Counted from the first letter of the stretch, positions 53,524 to 63,349 are shown. The stretch: DNA of 64,000 bases from Sphingobium cupriresistens (GCF_004152865.1 NZ_SEOO01000008.1:61090-125089); one strand, 5' to 3'. Numbers and translations: made by a program. Notes: a model not told the origin generated them from the sequence alone.

Positions 53524-54567
53524 TCAGAGCACAGCCAGAACCGCGTCGCCCATCTCCACGGTCGACATGGTCCCGCCCAGATCGGGCGAGCGCGCGCCGT
53601 CGGCCAGCGCCTTGGCCACAGCGGCTTCGATCCGATCGGCCTGTTCGGGCAGGTTCAGCGAATAGCGCAACATCATCGCCGCCGACAGGATCGTCGCGAG
53701 CGGATTGGCCTTGCCCGTGCCGGCAATGTCGGGGGCGGAGCCATGGATCGGCTCGTAAAGGCCCTGGCCGCTGCCGTTCAGCGTGGCCGAAGCCAGCATC
53801 CCGATGGAGCCGACGCACATGCTCGCCTGATCGGAAAGAATGTCGCCGAACAGGTTGCCGGTGACGATGACGTCGAACTGGCCGGGGTTGCGGACCAACT
53901 GCATCGCGGCATTGTCCACATACATGTGGCTGAGCGCCACGTCGGGATAGTCGGCCGACACGGCGATCACCACGTCGCGCCAGAGCTGGCTGGTTTCCAG
54001 CACATTGGCCTTGTCTACCGAGCAGAGCTTGCCACGACGCGCGCGCGCGGCCTGAAAACCGGCATGGGCGATACGGCGCACTTCGGCTTCGTTGTACGAC
54101 ATGACGTCATAGCCTTCGCGCAGGCCGTCGGCGGTGGTGCGGAAGCCCTTTTCGCCGAAATAGACATCGCCATTGGTTTCGCGGACGATCAGCAGGTCGA
54201 TGGCGCTGGCGACTTCGGGGCGCAGCGCGGATTCGTCGGCCAGTTCGGGGAAAACCTTGGCCGGGCGCAGGTTGGAGAAGAGGCCCAATTCCTTGCGCAG
54301 GCCCAATATCGCCTGTTCGGGGCGCAGGCGCCGTTCCAGCGCATCGCAGTCGGGATCGCCGACCGCGCCGAACAATATGGCGTCTGCGCGCTTGGCCAGG
54401 TCCAGCGTTTCGGGCGGCAGCGGATGGCCGACCGCCTTATAGGCCGCGCCGCCGACCAGCCCGTCTTCATAGGTCAGGCCGTCGATCGCCAGCGCATCGA
54501 GCACACGCACGGCTTGCGCGACGATTTCTGGACCGATGCCGTCTCCGGGAAACAGGGCGATCAACAT
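53524..54567 (-). CDS. leuB: 3-isopropylmalate dehydrogenase
   Basis: A 347-aa NAD-dependent dehydrogenase of leucine synthesis: [66 protein letters not shown] (shown as typical of the family) and [18 protein letters not shown]. Full length. AAGGAG precedes the ATG, and a 14-bp tandem repeat lies just upstream of that site. Confidence 0.97.
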   Translation of the reverse strand: MLIALFPGDGIGPEIVAQAVRVLDALAIDGLTYEDGLVGGAAYKAVGHPLPPETLDLAKRADAILFGAVGDPDCDALERRLRPEQAILGLRKELGLFSNLRPAKVFPELADESALRPEVASAIDLLIVRETNGDVYFGEKGFRTTADGLREGYDVMSYNEAEVRRIAHAGFQAARARRGKLCSVDKANVLETSQLWRDVVIAVSADYPDVALSHMYVDNAAMQLVRNPGQFDVIVTGNLFGDILSDQASMCVGSIGMLASATLNGSGQGLYEPIHGSAPDIAGTGKANPLATILSAAMMLRYSLNLPEQADRIEAAVAKALADGARSPDLGGTMSTVEMGDAVLAVL

Positions 54568-54580
54568 GGCGAGACTCCTT

Positions 54581-54608
54581 ATATTGCGTGGCTGATATTG
54601 CGTGGCTG
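54581..54608. repeat. 14-bp perfect tandem duplication upstream of leuB
   Basis: ATATTGCGTGGCTG occurs twice in a row (54581-54594 and 54595-54608) in the 63-base gap between recO and leuB, directly upstream of the leuB ribosome site. Confidence 0.9.
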
Positions 54609-54630
54609 GCCCTTATGGAGACAGAAGGTT

Positions 54631-55365
54631 TCACGCAACCGCCCTTTTCAGCCGGTCTACCAGTCTCTCGCGCGCAGCGAGGATGTCGGCGCGCCGATCG
54701 ATCAGGATGGAGCGTTCGAGGAAGAAGCCGGTGAGGCGCAGCCCGTCCAATAGCTGCGTCCAGTCGCCCATGCCGCCTTCGATCAGGAAGGGGGGCAGCG
54801 GCAGCAACCGGGCTTCATAGCCGACCGCCGCCGCGCGGCTGACCGCTGCGGCGCTGCGCGGGCTGACATAGGCGAGGTCGTCCGTATCCCCGCCCACGGC
54901 GCAGCGCGTCAGGTCGAGGCCGAAGCCCAGTTCGGCCAGCAGCAGCAATTCGTAGCGCACCAGCGCCACCGCCCAGCCGCGCGCCGCCGGGGCCGCCTCC
55001 ACCGCGCCCAGCACGCCGTCGAGCGCCTGATGCAACGCCGGATAGGGCGTACCTTCCGGCAGCGCCGCGGCGGTCAGGGCGCAGCTCCAGTCGATCGCCA
55101 CGGCCGGCAGCGGTTCAGCCAGCAGCGGCGCACGGCTCTGCGCCAGTTCGACGGTCAGGCCGGCCAGTTGATCCTCCGTCCGGGCGCGGAAATCGGCCTT
55201 CACGATATTGCCGGGAAGCAGCACCGGGCGCAAAGCCCGCGACCGACCGCCACGGACATAGCCGGGTAGCAGGCCATGATCGGGCGTTAGCAGCCGTATT
55301 ATCGCGCCATGTTCGCCATGATGGCGCACGGCGCAAACGATCGCGGTGGTGCTGAGGCTGGGCAT
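54631..55365 (-). CDS. recO: DNA repair protein RecO
   Basis: A 244-aa RecO: N-terminal OB-fold ([38 protein letters not shown]) and a helical C-terminal domain ([24 protein letters not shown]). It aids RecA loading in the RecFOR path. It has one Cys at the usual zinc position, so no zinc finger. The ATG at 55365 starts the OB-fold; an upstream TTG is less likely. Confidence 0.93.
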   Translation of the reverse strand: MPSLSTTAIVCAVRHHGEHGAIIRLLTPDHGLLPGYVRGGRSRALRPVLLPGNIVKADFRARTEDQLAGLTVELAQSRAPLLAEPLPAVAIDWSCALTAAALPEGTPYPALHQALDGVLGAVEAAPAARGWAVALVRYELLLLAELGFGLDLTRCAVGGDTDDLAYVSPRSAAAVSRAAAVGYEARLLPLPPFLIEGGMGDWTQLLDGLRLTGFFLERSILIDRRADILAARERLVDRLKRAVA

Positions 55366-55414
55366 GACGCTTGTCTGTACGTCCAAGCATGGCGGTAGGA
55401 AAGCGGTTCGCCGA

Positions 55415-56776
55415 TCATTCGCTCCGATAGACGCTCTTCAAATTCATGAATTCGTGCAGCCCGAACGGGCCGAGTTCGCGGCCATGGCCCGAGCGCTTGA
55501 CGCCGCCGAAAGGGGCTTCGGGGGCGGAGGCCAGCATCTGGTTCACCGCCGTCATACCGGCCTGGATGTCGCGGATGAAGCGCGCCTCTTCCGCCGCGTC
55601 CGTCGTCCAGACCGACGAACCGAGGCCGAAGGGAATGCCATTGGCGATGGCGATCGCGTCGTCGACGTCCGCGGCCCGGAACAGCATGGCGATGGGGCCG
55701 AAAATCTCTTCCCCCATCAACGCGGGGTCGGTGGGCACATCGGTCAATATACCGGCATTCATGTAGGCGCCGGGACCGGGCAGCGCTTCGCCACCGATCA
55801 GTGTCGCGCCCGCCGCCTTCATCTTCCACACTTGTTCCTGCACGGTGCGGCGCTGTTCCTCGCTGGAGAGCGGCCCCATGTCGCTCGCCGGATCGAAGGG
55901 ATCCCCCGCCTTCACCGCCGCCATCGCGGCCGAGAAGCGGTCCAGAAATGCGTCATAAATATCGGTATGGACGATCATCCGCTTGCCGCAGATGCAGGAC
56001 TGGCCGCTATTCTGGACCCGCGCCATTACCGCCTGCTTGACCGCCGCGTCGAGATCGGCCGAGGGCATGACGATGAACGGGTCCGCACCGCCCAGTTCCA
56101 GCACCACCTTCTTGAGCGCCCTGCCCGCCTGTTCCGCCACGGCGCGACCCGCGCCCTCGCTGCCGGTCAGGGTGACGGCGGCGACGCGATCGTCGGCTAT
56201 GATCGCCGCCACCGCGTCCGAGCGGATCGGCAGGTTCTGGAACAAACCATCGGGCGCGCCGGCCACGCCCATCATCTCCTGCATCAGCGCGGCGACGCCC
56301 TGCACATTGCTGGCATGTTTGAGCAGTCCGACATTGCCGGCGAGGATGCAAGGGGCAAGGAAGCGGGCGACCTGCCAATAGGGGAAATTCCACGGCATCA
56401 CCGCCAGCACCGGACCGATCGGCAGCCAGACATAATCGGCTTTCCCCCCGGCGGCGAGCGGGATGCTGCCGCCCTCCAGCATGGCCGGGCCGGCTTGCGC
56501 GTAATGGCGGAAGGCGGCGACGCATTTGTCGACCTCCGCCAGCGCTGATTTCAGCGTCTTGCCCATTTCCAGAGTCGCCATGCGGGCGAGGCGATCGCGG
56601 TTATCGTGATAGGCGTCGGCCAAGGCGGTGAGGAGCGCGGTGCGATCCGAGATGGGGGTGGTCCGCCATGTCGCGAAGGTCGCGGTCGCTTGGTCGAGCG
56701 CGGCGTCGATCTGCGCTTCGGTGAATTGTTCGTGAGTGGCGATCTCTTCTCCGGTGGCGGGGTTGATGCTTTTCAT
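55415..56776 (-). CDS. NAD(P)-dependent succinate-semialdehyde dehydrogenase-like ALDH
   Basis: A 453-aa aldehyde dehydrogenase. [29 protein letters not shown], catalytic Glu227 in LELGGADPF and the nucleophile Cys261 in [11 protein letters not shown]. Closest to YneI/Sad-type short succinate-semialdehyde dehydrogenases by its compact N-terminus ([11 protein letters not shown]). Start at 56776. The substrate is inferred from family likeness only. It precedes recO by 49 bases on the same strand. Confidence 0.88.
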   Translation of the reverse strand: MKSINPATGEEIATHEQFTEAQIDAALDQATATFATWRTTPISDRTALLTALADAYHDNRDRLARMATLEMGKTLKSALAEVDKCVAAFRHYAQAGPAMLEGGSIPLAAGGKADYVWLPIGPVLAVMPWNFPYWQVARFLAPCILAGNVGLLKHASNVQGVAALMQEMMGVAGAPDGLFQNLPIRSDAVAAIIADDRVAAVTLTGSEGAGRAVAEQAGRALKKVVLELGGADPFIVMPSADLDAAVKQAVMARVQNSGQSCICGKRMIVHTDIYDAFLDRFSAAMAAVKAGDPFDPASDMGPLSSEEQRRTVQEQVWKMKAAGATLIGGEALPGPGAYMNAGILTDVPTDPALMGEEIFGPIAMLFRAADVDDAIAIANGIPFGLGSSVWTTDAAEEARFIRDIQAGMTAVNQMLASAPEAPFGGVKRSGHGRELGPFGLHEFMNLKSVYRSE

Positions 56777-57214
56777 GATCGGCTCCGGGGTGATTCGGGT
56801 GGGGGAAGGCGATGCAGGCCGCCTTTGCAGGGTCACAACGCGGTCATGGTGCCGAAGTTCACACCGTTGCTGGATATGGAAAAGCGCGGGGAAATGGGGC
56901 TGATCGTACCGAGAAAGCCCCGGTCAGCTGTTTGGCGCGCGTCGCCGGCGCGCCATGTAGGTCATAGTGACGCAAGCCTGCCGCGCCGGGTGGGTCACGG
57001 GATTTTTGGTGCGGGCTGCGGGGAGTCAGGCGGCGGAGCGTGTGGATCATCCACCATGGTAGATCAGAGAAAATCCTACATTGGTGGAAGGGGTGTTTGG
57101 GTGCACATGGGGCAGGCAGCGGGATGCCGGGTCAGGCCCGCATGAAAGGAGCGGCGTTACTGCAAACGACCATTTGCTCCCGCTAATCTTAGCCCTCTCC
57201 CGCTTTTCGCCCCA
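56777..57214. other. Non-coding gap of 438 bases
   Basis: No supported gene; short frames on both strands lack family likeness. It holds a hairpin GGCGCGC/GCGCGCC (56934-56940, 56948-56954) and an imperfect inverted repeat at 57050-57088. It separates the ALDH start from the uvrC end; promoters of the ALDH gene should lie here. Confidence 0.6.
57050..57088. promoter_or_regulatory. Imperfect 13-bp inverted repeat
   Basis: TCCACCATGGTAG (57050-57062) and CTACATTGGTGGA (57076-57088) pair at 11 of 13 positions with a 13-base loop. It is about 275 bases upstream of the ALDH gene and may be a regulator binding site. Confidence 0.35.
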
Positions 57215-59128
57215 TCATCCATGAAAATAATCATAGACCTGTTGCGCGACCGCCTTCGACACGCCGGGCGCTCTCGCCAAATCGTCCAGCGCGGCGTCGC
57301 GGACCGCGCGGGCGGTGCCGAAATGCATCAGCAGGGCCTTCTTGCGCGCGGGACCGATGCCGGGCACTTCGTCCAGCGACGACACGGTGATCGCTTTGCT
57401 GCGCTTGGCGCGATGCGCGCCGATGGCGAAGCGATGCGCTTCATCGCGAAGCCTTTGCAGGTAGAAGAGGACGGGATGGTTGACGGGGAAATTGATTTCG
57501 CGCCCGTCGAGCATGTGGAAGATTTCGCGCCCGTCGCGGCCATGATGCGGCCCCTTGGCGACGCCGATCATGGTGACATCCTCTATGCCCATTTCCTCCA
57601 GCATCGCGCGGGCGGCCGATAGCTGCCCCTTACCGCCGTCGATCAGCACGAGGTCGGGCCATTCGCCGCTGTCGCGATCCGGGTCTTCCTTTTGCGCGCG
57701 CCCGAAGCGTCGTTCGAACATGTCGCGCATCATCGCGAAATCATCGTTCGAGATTTCGGGATTCTTCATGTTGAACTTGCGATAGGCGTTTTTGCGGAAG
57801 CCTTCCGGCCCCGCGACGACCATCGCCCCAAGAGCGTGAGCGCCCTGAATGTGGCTGTTGTCGTAAATCTCGATCCGGTCTGGCACGCCCTCCAGCCCGA
57901 AGGCTTCGACCAGTTCGTCGAGGATCTTGCCCTGGCTGGTGGTTTCCGCCAGCCGCCGGTCCAGCGCCTCGACCGCGTTGCGTTGCGCCTGTTTGATGAG
58001 GCGGGTGCGGTCGCCGCGCTGGGGCACTTCGATGCGGACCTTGCCCCCGGCCCGTTCGCTCAATGCCAGCGCCATCAATTCGCATTCGGCGGGCTGGCGA
58101 TCGGCCAGGATCAGGCGGGGCGGCGGCACCTCCTCGTAAAATTGCGCCATGAAGCTTTCCAGCACCTCATCCTCCGCCACGTCGGTCGTGTGGACGGGAA
58201 AGAAGCTGCGATGGCCCCAATTCTGGCCGCCGCGAATGAAGAAAGCCTGGATGCACATCGCCCCGCCCTTTGCCGCCAGCGCGAAGATGTCGGCATCGCC
58301 CAGCCCTTCGGCATTGATCGCCTGCGACCCTTGAATGAAGGTCAGCGCCTTCAGCCGGTCGCGGATGACCGCCGCCTGCTCGAAATCCAGCGATTCTGCC
58401 GCCTGCTCCATCGCGACGCCCAGCTTCTTTTGCACCGCGGTCGATTTGCCGCCCAGGAAATCCTGCGCGTCATTGACCAGTTCGGCATAGCCTGCCGCGT
58501 CGATCCGGTCGACGCAGGGGGCCGAGCAGCGCTTGATTTGATAGAGGAGGCAGGGGCGCGAGCGGTTGGCGAAAAAGCTGTCGGTGCAGGAGCGGAGCAG
58601 GAACAGCTTTTGCAGCGCGTTGATGGTGCGCGTGACCGACCCGGCGCTGGCGAAGGGGCCATAATAGCGCCCCTTATATTTGCGCGCGCCGCGATGCTTC
58701 TGCACGCGGGGGAAGGCATGATCCTCCCGCAGCAGGATGAAAGGGAAGCTTTTGTCGTCGCGCAGCAGGACATTGTAGGGCGGGCGGTAGCGCTTGATGA
58801 GTTGCGCTTCCAGCAGCAGCGCTTCGGCTTCGCTGTTGGTGGTGACGATGGTCATGCTGCGGGTCTGGGCCACCATGCGCTGGAGCCGGCGCGGCAGGCG
58901 ATCGACCTGGGTGTAATTGGCGACGCGGTTCTTGAGCGCCCGCGCCTTCCCCACATAGAGTATGTCGCCGCGCGCATCGTGCATCCGGTAAACGCCGGGA
59001 CGGATCGGCAGCGTCTTGAGCGTGGTGCGGATCGCCTCCACGCCCATGTCGATATCCGGCTGGCTGCCGGTGACGGTGAAGCTTGCCTTGTCTTCGCTGA
59101 AGCGATCGGGGGATTGCGGGCCGGACAT
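57215..59128 (-). CDS. uvrC: Excinuclease ABC subunit C
   Basis: A 637-aa UvrC making both incisions in nucleotide excision repair. GIY-YIG domain (RPGVYRMHDARGDILYVGKA, about residues 43-62), UVR region (AAESLDFEQAAVIRDRL), RNase H-like endonuclease domain (NSHIQGAHALGAMVV; LVLIDGGKGQL), and C-terminal helix-hairpin-helix pair (VPGIGPARKKALL; APGVSKAVAQQVY). Full length. Confidence 0.97.
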   Translation of the reverse strand: MSGPQSPDRFSEDKASFTVTGSQPDIDMGVEAIRTTLKTLPIRPGVYRMHDARGDILYVGKARALKNRVANYTQVDRLPRRLQRMVAQTRSMTIVTTNSEAEALLLEAQLIKRYRPPYNVLLRDDKSFPFILLREDHAFPRVQKHRGARKYKGRYYGPFASAGSVTRTINALQKLFLLRSCTDSFFANRSRPCLLYQIKRCSAPCVDRIDAAGYAELVNDAQDFLGGKSTAVQKKLGVAMEQAAESLDFEQAAVIRDRLKALTFIQGSQAINAEGLGDADIFALAAKGGAMCIQAFFIRGGQNWGHRSFFPVHTTDVAEDEVLESFMAQFYEEVPPPRLILADRQPAECELMALALSERAGGKVRIEVPQRGDRTRLIKQAQRNAVEALDRRLAETTSQGKILDELVEAFGLEGVPDRIEIYDNSHIQGAHALGAMVVAGPEGFRKNAYRKFNMKNPEISNDDFAMMRDMFERRFGRAQKEDPDRDSGEWPDLVLIDGGKGQLSAARAMLEEMGIEDVTMIGVAKGPHHGRDGREIFHMLDGREINFPVNHPVLFYLQRLRDEAHRFAIGAHRAKRSKAITVSSLDEVPGIGPARKKALLMHFGTARAVRDAALDDLARAPGVSKAVAQQVYDYFHG

Positions 59129-59269
59129 GGGGGCAGAGATAGCGTGCGCGGCTTCTTTGGCAATGGCCGGGGTTGATGCGCCGCGTCCAGCGCCTATCTA
59201 TACCGTACCGTACAAAAAGATGCGGCCATTCCCCCCATCAACAATCATCAGCATCAGAGGGACCACCCA

Positions 59270-60322
59270 ATGAGCGTAAAAGCCTATGGCGCTTATGCGG
59301 CCGACAAGCCGTTGGAAGCCATCACCATCGAGCGCCGCCCAGTCGGCGCCCATGACGTCCAGATCGCCATCGCCTATTGCGGCGTGTGCCATTCCGACCT
59401 GCACCAGGTCCGGTCCGAATGGGACGGCACGCTGTATCCCTGCGTTCCCGGCCATGAAATCGTCGGCCATGTGACCGCCGTCGGCGATCATGTCGCCAAG
59501 TTCAAGGTCGGCGACACGGTCGGCGTTGGGTGCATGGTCGATAGTTGCCAGTCCTGCGCGTCATGCGACGAAGGGCTGGAGCAATATTGCGAGACGGGTT
59601 TCGTAGGCACCTATAATGGCGCGACTGACGATGCGCCGGGCCATACGCTGGGCGGCTATTCGCAGAGCATCGTCGTGAAGGATGATTTCGTCCTGAAGAT
59701 CAGTCATGCGGAGGACCAGTTGGCGGCCGTTGCGCCGCTGCTGTGCGCAGGCATCACCACCTGGTCGCCGCTGCGCCATTGGAAGGTCGGGCCGGGCATG
59801 AAGGTGGGCATCGTCGGCATCGGCGGGCTGGGCCATATGGGCGTAAAGCTGGCGCACGCGCTGGGCGCGCATGTCGTCGCTTTCACTACGTCAGAGGCCA
59901 AACGGCAGGACGCGCTGGCGCTGGGCGCGGACGAGGTGATCGTGTCGCGCAATGCGGACGAGATGGCGGCGCACGCGGGCAGCTTCGACTTCATCCTGAA
60001 CACGGTCGCGGCCAGCCATGACCTGGATGCGTTCACCGCGCTGTTGAAGCGGGACGGCACGCTGACGCTGGTGGGTGTTCCCGAACATGCCCACCCGTCG
60101 CCCAATGTCGGTGCGCTGATTTTCAAGCGGCGGGCGATCGCCGGGTCGCTGATCGGCGGCATCGCCGAAACGCAGGAGATGCTGGATTTCTGCGCGGAGA
60201 AGGGCATTACGTCCGAGATCGAGATGATCGCGATCCACGATATCGAGACAGCCTATGCGCGGATGCAGAAAAGCGACGTCAAATATCGCTTCGTGATCGA
60301 CAGCGCCACGCTGGCGGCGTGA
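59270..60322 (+). CDS. Zinc-dependent NAD(P) alcohol dehydrogenase (CAD-like)
   Basis: A 350-aa medium-chain dehydrogenase. Catalytic zinc: CGVCHSDLHQV and PGHEIVGHV; structural zinc cysteines in CMVDSCQSCASCDEGLEQYC; cofactor loop GIGGLGHMGVKLAHA. Closest to the cinnamyl-alcohol/YahK group reducing broad aldehydes. Its own ATG at 59270; no close operon partner. A repeat and a terminator follow. Confidence 0.93.
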   Translation: MSVKAYGAYAADKPLEAITIERRPVGAHDVQIAIAYCGVCHSDLHQVRSEWDGTLYPCVPGHEIVGHVTAVGDHVAKFKVGDTVGVGCMVDSCQSCASCDEGLEQYCETGFVGTYNGATDDAPGHTLGGYSQSIVVKDDFVLKISHAEDQLAAVAPLLCAGITTWSPLRHWKVGPGMKVGIVGIGGLGHMGVKLAHALGAHVVAFTTSEAKRQDALALGADEVIVSRNADEMAAHAGSFDFILNTVAASHDLDAFTALLKRDGTLTLVGVPEHAHPSPNVGALIFKRRAIAGSLIGGIAETQEMLDFCAEKGITSEIEMIAIHDIETAYARMQKSDVKYRFVIDSATLAA

Positions 60323-60404
60323 GGCAGGGCCGGCGGCTTCGGCCGCCCGCCTGAAAGATGAGGACGCTCAAATCGAACCCTCTTCTTCCGTTCTCTTCAG
60401 GCGT

Positions 60405-60460
60405 GTCGAGAAGCGCTTAACGCTGTGCCCGCGTTTTTCGACTATGCTCGAACCGAACCG
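60405..60460. repeat. Dispersed intergenic repeat, copy 2
   Basis: GTCGAGAAGC at 60405 and the later GTTTTTCGAC with GCTCGAACCGAACCG match the layout of the copy at 17669-17724, with divergence in the middle and at the inverted-repeat right arm. Confidence 0.5.
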
Positions 60461-60517
60461 ATCAAGGTGAAATTGCCACGCATTGAGTCCGCCCCAAGCG
60501 CTTGGGACGGATGAACG

Positions 60518-60556
60518 AAAAGGGGCCGGTGCGACGATGCGCACCGGCCCCTTTTT
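60518..60556. terminator. Intrinsic terminator between ADH and atp genes
   Basis: A 16-bp stem (60518-60533 with 60540-60555), loop ACGATG, with A4 on the left and a T5 run to 60556. It is 18 bases from the atpF stop and can serve both converging transcripts. Confidence 0.92.
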
Positions 60557-60573
60557 CGTCTAAATCGAACCGA

Positions 60574-61185
60574 TCAGTTGATGGTGCCGAGCCCGCCAAT
60601 GGCGCTATCGACCAGCGCCTTGTCGGCCTTGGCGTCATGGCCCTGGGCGATCAGCACCGCGGCGGCGGCGGTGGCCGCGTTCACGGCCTTCGCCCGGATG
60701 CCGGCGACGGCGGCGCGTTCGGCGGCGCCGATCTTGTCTTCCGCCATCTTCTGACGACGGGCGACGAGATCCTCCGCGCTGACCTTGGCATCCGCGATCA
60801 GCCCTTCGGCTTCATGCTCCGCCGCCCTGCGCATGGCGTCGGCCTCACCGGCCGCCGCGGCCAGCTTGGCTTCATATTCACCCTTGAGCGCTTCGGCTTC
60901 GGCGCGCAGGCGCGAAGCTTCGGCCAGTTGCTCCTTGATCTGGGCGATCCTGCCGTCCAGCGCGCCGCCGATCAGGGCAGGCACTTTCTTGATCAGCAGG
61001 ATGACGATGAAGGCCGCCATCGCCAGGCTGACCCAGGCGGTTGCGTCCATGCCGACCGCCTGCGGATCGGTATGGGGCACGACGCCTTCATGCGCGACAG
61101 TGCCGACAGGCTCCATGCCTTCGCTGTGGATCGCCTCGTTCAAGTGCGGAACCTCCGATGCGCTATGGGATGCTGCCTCAGCCAT
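60574..61185 (-). CDS. atpF: F0F1 ATP synthase subunit b
   Basis: A 203-aa peripheral stalk subunit: a hydrophilic N-terminal extension of about 47 residues, one membrane helix (WVSLAMAAFIVILLI) and a long charged helical stalk (GRIAQIKEQLAEASRLRAEAE). Longer N-terminus than E. coli b. The start at 61185 overlaps the b' gene by 8 bases. Confidence 0.93.
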   Translation of the reverse strand: MAEAASHSASEVPHLNEAIHSEGMEPVGTVAHEGVVPHTDPQAVGMDATAWVSLAMAAFIVILLIKKVPALIGGALDGRIAQIKEQLAEASRLRAEAEALKGEYEAKLAAAAGEADAMRRAAEHEAEGLIADAKVSAEDLVARRQKMAEDKIGAAERAAVAGIRAKAVNAATAAAAVLIAQGHDAKADKALVDSAIGGLGTIN

Positions 61186-61672
61186 GGGCCAGTGCCGCCT
61201 TTACTGCATTGCGGGCGGCATCGTCCGACGCTTCCACGCCGGAGATGCGGGCCACCATGTCGCGCGCCGCATCGGCGGCGACGGTTTCGATTTCTGCCAT
61301 CGCGGCTTCGCTGGCGCCCTTGATACGGGCTTCGGCGGCGGCGATCTTGTCTGCGACCACCGCATCGGCGGCCGCCAGCTTCACTTCGGTCGCCTTGGCG
61401 GCGTCGCTCTTGGCTTTGGCCAGAGTCGCCTGGGCGGCCGCGCGGTTGCCGGCGTCACGGACGCGATAGTCCGCTTCCGCTTCATCAGCGCGGGCGAAGG
61501 CGGCCTTCGCCGCGTCCAGATCGCCACTGATCTTTGCGTCGCGCGCGTCCGCCGTGCCCTGCACCTTGGGCACCATGCCAAGGCCGATGACGAAGAAGAC
61601 GAGGCCGAAGGTCAGCAGCAACCAGAAAATCTGGCTGGAGTAGGTATCGGCGATTTGCGCGATTTGAGGCAT
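61178..61672 (-). CDS. atpF': F0F1 ATP synthase subunit b'
   Basis: A 164-aa b' subunit: short N-terminus, helix IFWLLLTFGLVFFVIGLGMV, then a coiled-coil stalk rich in Ala/Lys/Glu. The b and b' pair forms a heterodimer in photosynthetic and many alphaproteobacterial ATP synthases. Between atpE and atpF, as in those relatives. Confidence 0.94.
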   Translation of the reverse strand: MPQIAQIADTYSSQIFWLLLTFGLVFFVIGLGMVPKVQGTADARDAKISGDLDAAKAAFARADEAEADYRVRDAGNRAAAQATLAKAKSDAAKATEVKLAAADAVVADKIAAAEARIKGASEAAMAEIETVAADAARDMVARISGVEASDDAARNAVKAALAHG

Positions 61673-61762
61673 TGTACGGTCCGTCCGGTCAGAGGGCGGT
61701 CAAATAGGGGGAGCGGGCAGGCCATGGCGTGAAGCCGCCCTGCCCGCTCCGAATGTCGTGTG

Positions 61763-61990
61763 TTAGGCCACGAACACCAGGATCATGGCGATAACGAACG
61801 CCAGCAGACCCAGAAGTTCCGCCGCGGCGAAACCGATGAACAGGCGACCCTGCTGGCCATCAGCAGCGCCCGGATTGCGCAGCGCGCCTTCGAGGAACGC
61901 GCTGAACACGTTGCCCACACCGAGGGCGGCGATGCCCGCACCGATCGCGGCCAGGCCAGCACCGAGCAGCTTTGCGGCTTCTGCGTCCAT
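61763..61990 (-). CDS. atpE: F0F1 ATP synthase subunit c
   Basis: A 75-aa two-helix proteolipid. First helix has the glycine-rich GAGLAAIGAGIAALGVG; the polar loop is RNPGAADGQQG; the ion-binding Glu58 lies in FAAAELLGLLAF. It forms the rotor ring. AAGGAG precedes the ATG. Confidence 0.97.
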   Translation of the reverse strand: MDAEAAKLLGAGLAAIGAGIAALGVGNVFSAFLEGALRNPGAADGQQGRLFIGFAAAELLGLLAFVIAMILVFVA

Positions 61991-62043
61991 GGTATAAACT
62001 CCTTCTTTAGAATAATGATAATGTTGACGAAATTACAGAAATC

Positions 62044-62829
62044 TTAGTGCAGGTTCTCGGCATCGTTCAGATAGACCGAGGTCAGCAGCGCGAACACATA
62101 GGCCTGAATGACCGCGACCAGCATTTCCAGCGCGCTGATGCCGATCATCAGGACGAAGCTGGCGCTGCCCACGGTCAGGCCGTAGCCGATGCCCGCGTTC
62201 GAACTGTTGATGACGAAGCCGGCCAGAACCTTGAGCAGGACGTGCCCGGCGGTCATCGCCACGAACAGTCGCAGGCCCAGGCTGAACGGACGCACCATGA
62301 ACGAGATCAGCTCGATCGGGAAAATGACCGGGATCATCGCCAGGGGCGTGCCGTGCGGCACGAACAGCGAGAAGAAGTGCAGACCATGCTTCCAGAAGCC
62401 GACGATCAGCACGATCGAGAAGCTCATGATCGCGAGCACGCCGGTCGCGGTGAAGTGGCTGGTGAAGGTGAAGGGATGCATCCCGATCAGGCCCAGCGGC
62501 AGCAGGCCCAGCAGGTTCGCCAGCAGGATGAACATGAACAGCGAGAAGACGTAAGGGATATATTTCTTGCCGCCTTCACCCACGTTGGAGATCAGCAGGT
62601 TCTTGATGAAGCCGGTCATATATTCGACCGCCATCTGCCAGCGACCGGGGACCAGTTCACGCTTCATCCCGCCGATCACGAAGATCCACAGCACCACAGC
62701 GGCGAGCACCATATAAAGCGCGCTGTTGGTGAAGGCGATGTTGAAGCCGCCCAGCGACCAATGATCCGTACCGAACAGGGGTTCGATAGCGAATTGGTGC
62801 ATCGGATCGATCTTGCCGGATTCTGCCAC
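62044..62829 (-). CDS. atpB: F0F1 ATP synthase subunit a
   Basis: A 261-aa membrane stator subunit with about six helices. The conserved Arg is in SLGLRLFVAMTAGH and the last helix near AVIQAYVFALLTSVYL. It carries protons to the c ring. Follows the AtpI-like gene by 48 bases. Confidence 0.97.
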   Translation of the reverse strand: MAESGKIDPMHQFAIEPLFGTDHWSLGGFNIAFTNSALYMVLAAVVLWIFVIGGMKRELVPGRWQMAVEYMTGFIKNLLISNVGEGGKKYIPYVFSLFMFILLANLLGLLPLGLIGMHPFTFTSHFTATGVLAIMSFSIVLIVGFWKHGLHFFSLFVPHGTPLAMIPVIFPIELISFMVRPFSLGLRLFVAMTAGHVLLKVLAGFVINSSNAGIGYGLTVGSASFVLMIGISALEMLVAVIQAYVFALLTSVYLNDAENLH

Positions 62830-62877
62830 GTTGACCCCTGTAACGCCTAATGTCTTCGGACTTGGAGCGAAGCTGCC

Positions 62878-63201
62878 TTATTGTTCGGGCGGCTTCGTCG
62901 TCGTCAATCTGATGATGTTCCTGAACGCCGCCACGATCCCAAGACCGAGGAAGACGAGCAGAAGCCAGGGTGTCGTGCCAAGCAGCCGGTCGAGAACCCA
63001 GCCGATCAACGCACCACCGACAAGACCGCCGATCAGTTCCGCCAGAACCCTGTTGCCCAACCGCGAACCATCGTCCGCCGCCTGCACCGTGGCTCCTTGC
63101 CTGACCTTTTCGACCTGCTCGGCCTGCGAGATCCGCTCCTCAAGGGAAGCGATCCGCGAGTCCTCGCCCGCCGGGTCCTGTCCGGGTGTATCCGCAGCCA
63201 T
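62878..63201 (-). CDS. AtpI/AtpZ-like F0 assembly protein
   Basis: A 107-aa protein with a charged N-terminal coiled part (SRIASLEERISQAEQ) and two helices (LAELIGGLVGGALIGWVL; WLLLVFLGLGIVAAF), the usual form of the AtpI/AtpZ helper encoded first in F0 operons. It helps c-ring assembly or handles magnesium. A sigma70-type promoter lies upstream. Confidence 0.9.
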   Translation of the reverse strand: MAADTPGQDPAGEDSRIASLEERISQAEQVEKVRQGATVQAADDGSRLGNRVLAELIGGLVGGALIGWVLDRLLGTTPWLLLVFLGLGIVAAFRNIIRLTTTKPPEQ

Positions 63202-63275
63202 GCATCGTCTCCATCAGGCATTGTCAGCCCGTGGCGTTCGGCATGGCGCTTGCGGCTGCACCCGTCAAGGCGAGG

Positions 63276-63349
63276 CCCCTCTAGAAAGGGTTGGCAGGAG
63301 TGTCAACCCCGCGCAAAAGCCGGGAAATCGGCCTTTCGGACTAGAGGGG
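63276..63349. promoter_or_regulatory. Inverted-repeat-rich region spanning the atp promoter
   Basis: CCCCTCTAG (63276-63284) and CTAGAGGGG (63341-63349) form a perfect 9-bp closing stem, extended by AAAGG/CCTTT. Inside are two smaller hairpins: GGGTTG/CAACCC (63288-63293, 63304-63309) and GCCG/CGGC (63319-63332). The -10 and -35 elements of the atp promoter are within the repeats. Confidence 0.5.
63278..63306 (-). promoter_or_regulatory. Sigma70-type promoter of the F0 operon
   Basis: On the minus strand TTGACA (63306-63301) is a perfect -35, and TAGAGG (63283-63278) a weak -10, separated by 17 bases. It is about 77 bases upstream of the first F0 gene. No other match this good was seen at this position. 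Confidence 0.6.
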
